DNA from: Nocardia caishijiensis NBRC 108228
GTDB lineage: Bacteria > Actinomycetota > Actinomycetes > Mycobacteriales > Mycobacteriaceae
Direction of reading: 5' to 3'
Length of the DNA: 64,000 nucleotides
Assembly (NCBI RefSeq): GCF_001612825.1
Contig: NZ_BDBE01000040.1
Span: 166,122-230,121 of the forward strand
Shown here in pieces: positions 43,670 through 50,668 of the stretch (the first letter of the stretch is position 1; each line of letters opens with the position of its first letter). The position numbers and the translations under genes were made by a program. The notes under the pieces are model-generated. The model saw only the letters and a program-made list of their open reading frames with translations. It had not been told where the DNA came from and searched no databases.

Positions 43670-43930
43670 TCAGGCCCCGAGCAGGCGGACTTCGCTGTCC
43701 AGCAGGGCCGCCTGTTCGGTCAGCGCGGTCGGGTCGGGGTTGCGGCCCAGTCGCTGGACCACGTCGGCGCGGGTGGCGACGACCATCCCGTTCCGCCCGT
43801 CCTCGGCGATCCGCACTCGGCCGCCTTCGAGAACCAGGCAGGCTTGTGCGTCCTCGGCGCTCAGGAGTTCACGCAGCAGGTCGACAGTGACCAGGTCCGG
43901 TGCGGTGCCTTCGTGCTCGTCAGTTGCCAT
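43670..43930 (-). CDS. Small conserved hypothetical protein
   Basis: 86 residues from ATG 43930, where the sequence begins MATDEHEGTAPDLVTVDLLR. No known domain is apparent; beta-rich middle (CLVLEGGRVRIAEDGRNGMV) and C-terminal helix (LTEQAALLDSEVRLLGA). Composition and codon use are normal for the region. No ribosome-binding site stands out. An open extension upstream to 44095 looks unreal. Convergent with the alpha/beta hydrolase. Confidence 0.5.
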   Translation of the reverse strand: MATDEHEGTAPDLVTVDLLRELLSAEDAQACLVLEGGRVRIAEDGRNGMVVATRADVVQRLGRNPDPTALTEQAALLDSEVRLLGA

Positions 43931-44538
43931 GGTGGGCGCTTGCCCACGGATTCCTCGCCCCAAACATCGTGTTCGACGCCTGCGGCGGGCAAGATCGGAG
44001 GTGGAGGGAGCGTCGAGGTCTGCGGTCCCCGCCGCTCGCTCCACCAGCCAGGAGTGTACCAATTGCGTTGCACGCCAACCACTTTCGTGTCTCATCTCAC
44101 CCAGCCACCGAGCGGCGCCGGTGAGGCACGAGGCGACACCCCTGGCGACCGTGACCAGCCTTGTCGGGCGGGAAAACCGGGATCGTTCCGCGCCCCTCCG
44201 GTGACCATTCAGCGCTATCCGGACACCGCCCAGGTGCCATCAAGTGTGCTATTCGACGACCATTCGACGCCATTGGCGCGTGCGTATGTCATTGGTCACA
44301 ATTCTCGCTTCTGGAAGAATTCCGGCCTCTACCGGGATCGGCACTACGGGTTCGCAGGCTCGTAACCGAGCACACGTGAGGAGAGGCTGCCGCGAAAGAT
44401 GTGCGCGGGTGTGCAGAGGGGTGCCGCGCGGGGATTGCCCGCCGAACGACTGCGAATGGTGAACCGACGGAGTCCTGGCTGACATCTCAGGGAGTAGGGC
44501 GCCTCTGGGCCCGCTCATCCGAATTGGAGGCCTGACTC
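43931..44538. other. 608-base region with no confident gene
   Basis: Lower GC than its surroundings. A GTG at 44201 opens 54 codons to TAA at 44363-44365 (peptide VTIQRYPDTAQVPSSVLFDD, then HNSRFWKNSGLYRDRHYGFA); it could be a short real peptide or the end of a lost gene, but it lacks a ribosome-binding site. I see no RNA gene, repeat or operator in the rest. The last 15 bases hold the GGAGG site of the inhibitor gene. Confidence 0.3.
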
Positions 44539-44895
44539 ATGATGAAGAAACCTGCCGCCGCTGCCGCGACCGCTGCCCTGATTGCGCTCAGCGGACTCAC
44601 CGCCGCCACCACCTCCGCGACCGCCGAAAATGCTTGCGATTTCAACCTCTGCCTGTGGGCGAACCCCGATCAGACCGGTCCATACTGGGCGCAGCTCGAC
44701 AGCAGCCTCTGCAACGTGCTGCTCTGACCCGAGGGCGGAATCGACGGGGCTCGCTATGAGTCCAACCGGTCGCACCGGACGTGGGAATTCTTCCCCAACC
44801 CCGACTGCTCACCGTGGGAAGAACAGATTCTGTCCACTCCCGGCTCGGAAGGACCGACACCGACGGTGGTGCGGTCGATTCGCGCGATCGGCTGA
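44539..44895 (+). pseudogene. Secreted peptidase-inhibitor-I36-like gene interrupted by an in-frame TGA
   Basis: The ATG at 44539 follows GGAGG. The signal peptide (AAAAATAALIALSGLTAATT) is followed by CDFNLCLWANPDQTGPYW, the I36-type motif, up to TGA at 44725-44727. The same frame goes on for 55 codons (GARYESNRSHRTWEFFPNPD, then CSPWEEQIL) to TGA at 44893-44895 and fits the family's second half. A full protein would be about 118 residues with four cysteines. The TGA may have replaced a TGG or CGA. Nonsense mutation, error or read-through cannot be told apart from sequence. Confidence 0.6.
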
Positions 44896-45029
44896 TACGC
44901 ACCGTTTCACCGCGGTTCGGTTCGCGCGCAGCGTGGTGGTTCGGTGGCGGAGGCGCGTAGTTCGTAGCGGTACCAGGCGTAGCCGGAGACCACGACGCTC
45001 GCGGACGGCAGCCACCGGTCGACCACGCT

Positions 45030-45599
45030 TCACACCGTCGGCGAACTCACCCCGCGCAGGATGACCCCCACCACCGTGCGGACATAGGACTCGCTGAACG
45101 TTTCGCCGCGCAACACGACATGTGTCCACAACGACCCCGCGAGCAGGTCGATGACGAACGCCGGATCGAGCCCGGCCGAGATCTCACCCCGGGCGACGGC
45201 GCGGTCGAAGATCACCCGCTCACGTGCGAGACGGTCACCGAAGAAGCGCTGCCCCACCGAGGCGAGTTCGGGGCGTGCGGCCGACGCGGACAGCACCGCC
45301 CTGACGATGGGCGAGGTGTCCTCGGAGCTCAGCAGCCGCCCGATCTCGAGCCCGAGGGCGACGAGGTCGCCCGCGAAGCCACCGGTGTCGGGGATCGAAA
45401 GGCGCAGGGGCGCGGCAACAGTGAGCGCGGCGGCCAGCAGCGCGTCTTTCGACGGCCACCAGCGATAGAGCGTTGTTTTGTTCACCCCGGACTGCCGGGC
45501 GACCGCTTCCATCGTGAGGTTGTCGTAGCCGTCGCGTGCCAGCAGCTCGAGGGCACAGAGGTAGATGGTTTCGGCTTTTCGCGGGCCCGAGGTCGTCAC
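45030..45599 (-). CDS. TetR-family regulator
   Basis: 189 residues from GTG 45599. HTH region: PRKAETIYLCALELLARDGY, then TMEAVARQSGVNKTTLYRWW. The C-terminal domain is of the TetR_C type with PELASVGQRFFGDRLAR. An upstream in-frame GTG at 45632 would lie inside a perfect operator and is less likely. Divergent from an alpha/beta hydrolase across 93 bases that hold two perfect palindromes of 18 and 22 bases. Likely represses itself and the hydrolase. After its stop, 44905-45029 in one minus frame reads VVSGYAWYRYELRASATEP, a possible scrap of a lost gene. Confidence 0.88.
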   Translation of the reverse strand: MTTSGPRKAETIYLCALELLARDGYDNLTMEAVARQSGVNKTTLYRWWPSKDALLAAALTVAAPLRLSIPDTGGFAGDLVALGLEIGRLLSSEDTSPIVRAVLSASAARPELASVGQRFFGDRLARERVIFDRAVARGEISAGLDPAFVIDLLAGSLWTHVVLRGETFSESYVRTVVGVILRGVSSPTV

Positions 45600-45611
45600 T
45601 CGGCAACGATA

Positions 45612-45629
45612 CAACGCAACGTTGCGTTG
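45612..45629. promoter_or_regulatory. Perfect 18-bp palindromic TetR operator, TetR-proximal
   Basis: CAACGCAAC (45612-45620) followed directly by GTTGCGTTG (45621-45629), no spacer. Lies 13 bases upstream of the TetR start codon. It shares its whole sequence with the core of the second palindrome. Confidence 0.75.
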
Positions 45630-45650
45630 CACAGCCCCCAGCGCTACATT

Positions 45651-45672
45651 TGCAACGCAACGTTGCGTTGCA
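45651..45672. promoter_or_regulatory. Perfect 22-bp palindromic TetR operator, hydrolase-proximal
   Basis: TGCAACGCAAC (45651-45661) followed by its exact reverse complement (45662-45672). It ends nine bases before the GGAGGGG ribosome-binding site of the hydrolase gene. The centres of the two palindromes are 41 bases apart, about four helical turns. One TetR dimer per palindrome is expected. Confidence 0.75.
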
Positions 45673-45692
45673 TTATCGAAGGAGGGGTAGCT

Positions 45693-46415
45693 ATGCCGGA
45701 ACGACTACCGGTGGTGTTCGTCCACGGAATACGGATGAGTGGAGCGGCTTGGACGGCGGTCACCGACCGTGTCGACCGGGTGCGCCCCGTCGCCACGGTC
45801 GACCTGCCCGGCCACGGAAGCCGCCGCGGCGAACGGTTCACTGTCGCGGGTTCGGTCGAAACGATCTGCGGGGCAATAGATTCGGTGGGCGGTCAGGCCT
45901 TGGTTGTCGGGCACTCGCTGGGCGGCTACCTCGGCATCGCCGGTGCGGGCAGCGCTCCGGAGAAGGTGGCGGGGCTCGTGGTCGCGGGGTCGACCTGTGT
46001 CCCGACACGCGTGCGGATGACGCCGTTCACCCTGATGCACCGCGTGCTGTCCGGACGGGCCGACGGCGGTCACCGGGCGAGCTCACGACTGTTTCACCGC
46101 GTGCTGCCTGTGCCTGTCGCCCACGCCGTCGTGGACGCGGGTATCGCTACGGAGGTGATCCCCGATGTCGTCGAGGCGCTGTGCGGCTTCGATGTACTCG
46201 CCGCCCTGGACTCCTACTCGGGACCGACGACGCTGGTGAACGGCCGCCACGACCACTTCCGTCTGCAGGAGCACCGTTTCCTGCGGCATTGCCGCGACGG
46301 CCGACTGGTCGTCGTCCCGCGCGCCGGACACTATCTGCCCCTCATCCACACGGAACGGTTCGCCGAGCTGGTACTCGAGGCCGCGACGGCGGCCGAGGGC
46401 ACCGTCCGCCGCTGA
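45693..46415 (+). CDS. Alpha/beta hydrolase under TetR control
   Basis: 240 residues. Oxyanion motif VFVHGIRMSG, nucleophile Ser75 in VVGHSLGGYLG, acid in VNGRHDHF and His in RAGHYLPL. Typical of small esterases or lactonases; substrate unknown. ATG 45693 follows GGAGGGG. The adjacent divergent TetR with two identical palindromes is the likely repressor, released by the substrate or product. Confidence 0.82.
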   Translation: MPERLPVVFVHGIRMSGAAWTAVTDRVDRVRPVATVDLPGHGSRRGERFTVAGSVETICGAIDSVGGQALVVGHSLGGYLGIAGAGSAPEKVAGLVVAGSTCVPTRVRMTPFTLMHRVLSGRADGGHRASSRLFHRVLPVPVAHAVVDAGIATEVIPDVVEALCGFDVLAALDSYSGPTTLVNGRHDHFRLQEHRFLRHCRDGRLVVVPRAGHYLPLIHTERFAELVLEAATAAEGTVRR

Positions 46416-46581
46416 CCGCTTCGTTCCCCGACGGCGGCGCTTACCAGTCGGTTCGGCGCCGACGTCGAGGTGCTGCCGTCGAGCAGGTGTGAGCACACTC
46501 TGATCGCATGGGCGCTCGACCTGGATCACTCGGTAGGGCGCGAGCGCTGGATGCGACCGGTGTCGGCGATCGCTTCCGGGT

Positions 46582-47268
46582 TCAGGCGAGCGCTTTGAGC
46601 ACCGCGGCGGCCAGCGGGGCCGACGAAGCGGGGTTCTGGCCGGTGAACAGGTTGCGGTCGGTGACGACGTGCGGGGCCCAGGGTTGACCCGAGCTGTAGT
46701 CCGCGCCGAGGGCGACGAGGCGGTCCTCGAGCAACCACTTCGCCTTGTCGGCGAAGCCCGCCTGGGTTTCCTCGGCGTTGCTGAAACCGGTGAGACGGTA
46801 ACCGGCGAACGGCGAGGCGTCGCCGGTGGCCAACAGCGCGGCGGGCGCGTGGCAGACGACAGCGAGCGGCTTGCGCGAGGCGAGGGCGGCTGTGAGGAGC
46901 TCGGCCGAATCCTTGTTCACGGCAAGGTCTTCCATCGGCCCGTGGCCACCCGGGTAGTAGACGGCATCGAATTCGGCCAGGTCGACGTCTTCCAGGCGCA
47001 CCGGGTCGCGCAGTTCCTTCGCGCCGTCGACGACGTCCCTGATCCGTTGTGCTCCCGCGGCGCCGCCGTTGACCTCGGCCTCGAGACTGCCCGCGTCGAC
47101 GGGCGGGACGACGCCACCCGGGGTGGCGACAACCACTTGGTGACCGGCCCCGGTGAACGCCTCGTAGGGCGCGACGAATTCCTCGGCCCAGTAGCCGGTG
47201 GGGTGTTCGGTGCCGTCGGCAAGGGTCCAGTGATCCGCGCCGGTCATCACGAACAGAAATTTCGCCAT
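46582..47268 (-). CDS. DJ-1/PfpI-family glutamine-amidotransferase-like protein (Hsp31-like)
   Basis: 228 residues. Catalytic Cys139 is in LAVVCHAPAALLATG at the nucleophile elbow; Glu near 29-30 is in TGYWAEEFVAPY. FDAVYYPGGHGPMEDL is typical. Hsp31/GATase1-like members act as glyoxalase III, deglycase or chaperone. A protein of this type would give protection against methylglyoxal or heat. Start ATG 47268 with GAAGGAG upstream. Stand-alone gene. Confidence 0.85.
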   Translation of the reverse strand: MAKFLFVMTGADHWTLADGTEHPTGYWAEEFVAPYEAFTGAGHQVVVATPGGVVPPVDAGSLEAEVNGGAAGAQRIRDVVDGAKELRDPVRLEDVDLAEFDAVYYPGGHGPMEDLAVNKDSAELLTAALASRKPLAVVCHAPAALLATGDASPFAGYRLTGFSNAEETQAGFADKAKWLLEDRLVALGADYSSGQPWAPHVVTDRNLFTGQNPASSAPLAAAVLKALA

Positions 47269-47394
47269 CGAAGCTCCTTCGGGCTGAGTGGGGAGACCAC
47301 CTGTCGAACGGTTCCGCCACCCGAAGGTAGGCCCGGTCGCATCCGTTGACCAATAGACTTGCCGATACCGGACATCGAAACAACGATGGGTCGA

Positions 47395-48480
47395 TCAGCG
47401 GGCGGGGAAGCGCAGGATCCGGTCGTCGCCGTCCCGGAGGTCACCGCGACCGTCGGTATTGGAGGTGGTGAGCCAGAGGGCACCGTCGGGAGCGACGACG
47501 ACAGTGCGCAACCTGCCGTAGGTGTCGCGCAGGTAGTCGCGGGGCGCGACCAGGACCTCACCGGAAAGCTTTGCCGTCCAGAGTCTTTCGCCACGCAGGG
47601 CGGCGACGTAGAGGGTGTCGCCCGCGATGGCGATACCGGAGGGCGAGGCCTCCTCGGTCGACCAGGTGAGCAGCGGATCGGTGAACCCCCGGTCGGCACC
47701 GCCTCCGCCTTCCACGTCGGGCCACCCGTAGTTGCGGCCGGGTTCGATGCGGTTGATCTCGTCGAGGCGGTTCTGACCGAACTCCGCCGCGTACAGGGCG
47801 CCGGTCGCGTCCCAGGCCAACCCCTGCACATTGCGGTGCCCTGTGCTCAGCACCGGAGAACCGGGTGTCGGATTTCCCGGTGCGGGCGCCCCCTCGGCGG
47901 TCAGCCGCAGGATCTTGCCGTTCGGACTGGTCGGGTCCTGCGACAGCGACGGCCGCCCCGCGTCCCCGGTGCCGACGTACAGCATTCCGTCGGGCCCGAA
48001 CGCGATACGCCCACCATTGTGGTTGCCCGCCTTGGCGATTCCGGCGAAGACCACCTCCACTGGACCGCCGGGCCGGAACCGGACGACGCGATTGTCGTCG
48101 GCCGAGGTGAAGTAGGCGTACACGTAGTCCTCGCGGACCGCCAGCCCGAGCAGCCCGCCTTCCCCGCGCGCCACCACACCCGGCACCTCCAAGAACGGCT
48201 CGGGCGGACGCCCCGACACCACCCGCAGAATCCGCCCGGAGTCCCGTTCGGCCACCAGTGCGGCACCGTCGGCCAGGAAGGTGAGGCCCCACGGCACCTC
48301 GATGCCCTGCGCGACCACCTCGGGTGCCCCGAGATCTGGCAGGCCGTCGGTCCGGCTCGGCGCGGTCGAGGAGGCGATCGGCGAGGTGGGCGGGCTCGTC
48401 CGCTCGCTCGCGCACGCCGTCGCCGAAACGACCGCCGCGACGACCGCGATCAGCCGCCGTGCCACCGCTCTGCCGCCCAT
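47395..48480 (-). CDS. PQQ-dependent soluble aldose sugar dehydrogenase-like lipoprotein
   Basis: 361 residues with a lipoprotein signal (AVVAAVVSATACAS; Cys near 23). Six-bladed propeller motifs VPWGLTFLADGAALVAERDS, LLGLAV, HNGGRIAFGPDGMLYVGTGD, RNVQGLAWDATGALYAAEFG and NYGWPDVEGG are those of soluble glucose/sorbosone dehydrogenases. It oxidises aldoses with PQQ on the outer membrane face. Whether the organism makes PQQ cannot be seen here. Start ATG 48480 (MGGRAVARR). Confidence 0.85.
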   Translation of the reverse strand: MGGRAVARRLIAVVAAVVSATACASERTSPPTSPIASSTAPSRTDGLPDLGAPEVVAQGIEVPWGLTFLADGAALVAERDSGRILRVVSGRPPEPFLEVPGVVARGEGGLLGLAVREDYVYAYFTSADDNRVVRFRPGGPVEVVFAGIAKAGNHNGGRIAFGPDGMLYVGTGDAGRPSLSQDPTSPNGKILRLTAEGAPAPGNPTPGSPVLSTGHRNVQGLAWDATGALYAAEFGQNRLDEINRIEPGRNYGWPDVEGGGGADRGFTDPLLTWSTEEASPSGIAIAGDTLYVAALRGERLWTAKLSGEVLVAPRDYLRDTYGRLRTVVVAPDGALWLTTSNTDGRGDLRDGDDRILRFPAR

Positions 48481-48552
48481 CAGCCAGCGCTCCGTCCCGG
48501 TGGGCGCCCCTTCACCCGACCACCGACATCGAGGATATCCGGGGCGACTGCG

Positions 48553-49287
48553 CTAGAGCTCCCGCTCGCGGCGCTGGTCTTCGACGGCTCGGCGACGCTC
48601 TTGCTCGCGATAACCGTAGGTCGCCTTGCGCACGGTCACGTCGTCTTCGAGACCGGAGCCGACCGCGCCCGCCACCGTGCCGAGCACCGTCGCCACCAAC
48701 GCGATCGTCAGATAGTCGGACGGGCCGCAGGGCCGAGCGAGGGTGGTGCTCAGGTAGTCCGGCGGGACGACGACGGCCACCGCCACCAGGGTGATGGCGT
48801 ACAGCGCGAGGAAGAACACGATCGTGCCGACAGCGACCGTGGTCACCGTTCCCGCGTTGCGCAGGGCGAGGTAGCGATCGTCGCGCCCGATCGTCCGTTG
48901 TTCCCACAGGCCGTGCCCGGCGATGATCCACGCCGAGAGGGCGCTCAGGGCCGCTACCGTCATCCCCGCCAACCGCAGCGGCCCCATCGCCGTGGCCAGC
49001 GACCAGATCGACGAGTACAGCACGCCGAACGCTGTCCCCGCCATCGCCCCGGCCAACGCCGAGGACAATCCCATCACCAGCTGCCACGGCCGGTTCGCGC
49101 GCACCATCCCCGCCAGCAGCGACAGCGAGCCGAACCGCCCCGACCGCACCATCCGCCATTCACCCTCGTGCTCCACCACCCGCAGCCCGTGCGGAGCCGG
49201 TGGCGCGAGGCCCGCCCGGTCGCGCGAGCGCAGCAGCGCGACCTGATGTCCGTCGACCACCTGTCCTCGCCGTGCACAACATCTCAC
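48553..49287 (-). CDS. Membrane protein, unknown, probably shortened at its N-terminus
   Basis: 244 residues as the open frame. From LSLLAGMVRANRPWQLVMGL onward there are four membrane helices (about 72-95, 98-120, 140-165 and 195-215) and a basic tail (EQERRRAVEDQRREREL). Homologues I recall carry an N-terminal soluble domain of 100 or more residues before the LAGMVRANRPW block. Here only about 45 unlike residues precede it, so the gene may have lost that domain. The start (49287 or an internal GTG near 49265) is uncertain. Confidence 0.5.
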   Translation of the reverse strand: MRCCARRGQVVDGHQVALLRSRDRAGLAPPAPHGLRVVEHEGEWRMVRSGRFGSLSLLAGMVRANRPWQLVMGLSSALAGAMAGTAFGVLYSSIWSLATAMGPLRLAGMTVAALSALSAWIIAGHGLWEQRTIGRDDRYLALRNAGTVTTVAVGTIVFFLALYAITLVAVAVVVPPDYLSTTLARPCGPSDYLTIALVATVLGTVAGAVGSGLEDDVTVRKATYGYREQERRRAVEDQRREREL

Positions 49288-49381
49288 TGCCCGCGCGTTC
49301 CCGCATCCGCCGCCGGGAAACGACCAGAGATCGCAAGGTCATGCACTGTTTCGGACCACCCGTTCCGGTTAGACGCCACCC

Positions 49382-50668
49382 ATGACGAAGAATGTTTTCG
49401 TACCCGGCCTGACCGAATTGCAGCGCGCCGAGATCAGCACGGTGGAGATTTCCGGCGGTCTGCGCCTGCACGGCCTGCTCGACTACGAGTCGCTGGTGGA
49501 GGCCGAGGAGTTCGATTTCGACGAGTTGCTCGACCGGGCCCGCGCCGAACTGCGGGCCTTCGACGGATCGGTGGACGCCATCATCGCCCACTGGGACTTC
49601 CCCACCAGCGTGATCGTGCCCATCCTCGCCGCGGAGCACGGCCTGCCCGCACCGAGCTTGGACAGCGTGCTGCGCTCGGAGCACAAATTGTGGAGCCGGG
49701 TGCTGCAACGCGAGTCCGTGCCCGAATGCGTGCCCGACTTCTGCGGTTTCGATCCGTTCGACCCGAACGCCCTCGACAGCATCGACCTGGACTTCCCGTT
49801 CTGGGTCAAGCCGGTGAAGGCCCACTCGTCACAGCTGGGTTTCGAGGTGCGCGATCGCGCGGAATTCGCGGCGGCCGTCGAGACCATCCGCGCCGAGATC
49901 GGCCGCATCGCCGACCCGTTCGATCAGGCCCTCGCCCGCGTGACGGTGCCGGAGGAAGTGCGGGTGGCCGGGGGCCGCACGTGCCTGGCCGAGCAGATCG
50001 TCACCGGAACCCAGGCCGCGCCGGAGGGTTCGATGGCCGACGGCGAGTACCGGATACACGGCGTGTTCGACATGCGCAAGGACGCCACCGGTCACAGCTT
50101 CGCCCACCTGGACTACCCCGCGCGCACGGTGCCGGAGTCGGTGCGCGACACCATGATCGAGGTCACCGAACGCTATCTGCGCCACGTCGGCTACGACAAC
50201 GGTTGCTTCAACTCCGAGTTCATGTGGGACGCCGACACCGGGCAATTGTGGTTGATCGAGATCAACACCCGCATCTCCCAGTCGCACAGCGATCTGTTCG
50301 TCAAGGTCGACGGCACCTCCAACCACACCGTCGCCATCGACGTCGCGCTCGGCCACGCCCCCGAGATGCCCCACCGGAAGGGACATTTCGCGGTCGCCGC
50401 GCAATGCATGGTGCCGTGCTACGAGGACGGTGTCGTGACCCGCGTCCCCGACAAGTCGCGGATCGATGCGCTGCGCCGCAGGTTCCCGGACACCGTGGTG
50501 AACATCGACGTGGCGCCGGGCGATCGGCTCTCGCAGCTGCCCAACCAGGACCCCTACCGCTACAAACTGGCCACCCTGTACCTCGGCGCCGCCGACCACG
50601 ACGAGCTCGAGCAGCGCTACCAGGACTGTCTCGCGGCATTGCCGTTCGAATTCGAGGAGGTCGATTGA
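49382..50668 (+). CDS. ATP-grasp carboxylate-amine ligase
   Basis: 428 residues. The ATP-grasp fold is seen in FPFWVKPVKAHSSQLGFEVR (nucleotide-binding Lys), CLAEQIVTGTQAAPEG and the metal-binding block LWLIEINTRISQSHSD with Glu and Asn ligands. It joins a carboxylate to an amine with ATP to ADP, such as dipeptide or peptide-like bond formation. The last 110 residues (VPDKSRIDALRRRFPDTVVN) are of unknown fold. The stop is followed directly by the GTG of the CocE hydrolase, and the ribosome-binding site GAGGAGG lies in its own last codons. The two are therefore one operon. Product unknown. Confidence 0.88.
   Translation: MTKNVFVPGLTELQRAEISTVEISGGLRLHGLLDYESLVEAEEFDFDELLDRARAELRAFDGSVDAIIAHWDFPTSVIVPILAAEHGLPAPSLDSVLRSEHKLWSRVLQRESVPECVPDFCGFDPFDPNALDSIDLDFPFWVKPVKAHSSQLGFEVRDRAEFAAAVETIRAEIGRIADPFDQALARVTVPEEVRVAGGRTCLAEQIVTGTQAAPEGSMADGEYRIHGVFDMRKDATGHSFAHLDYPARTVPESVRDTMIEVTERYLRHVGYDNGCFNSEFMWDADTGQLWLIEINTRISQSHSDLFVKVDGTSNHTVAIDVALGHAPEMPHRKGHFAVAAQCMVPCYEDGVVTRVPDKSRIDALRRRFPDTVVNIDVAPGDRLSQLPNQDPYRYKLATLYLGAADHDELEQRYQDCLAALPFEFEEVD

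Noticed and set aside
44725..44727. In-frame TGA as a selenocysteine codon
   Set aside because: The position is not at a redox motif, no stem-loop of SECIS type is evident after it, and the window's formate dehydrogenase uses Cys.
44905..45029. C-terminal scrap reading YAWYRYELRASATEP on the minus strand after TetR
   Set aside because: Coding-like composition, but too short, without a start and without a recognisable family. Noted under TetR only.
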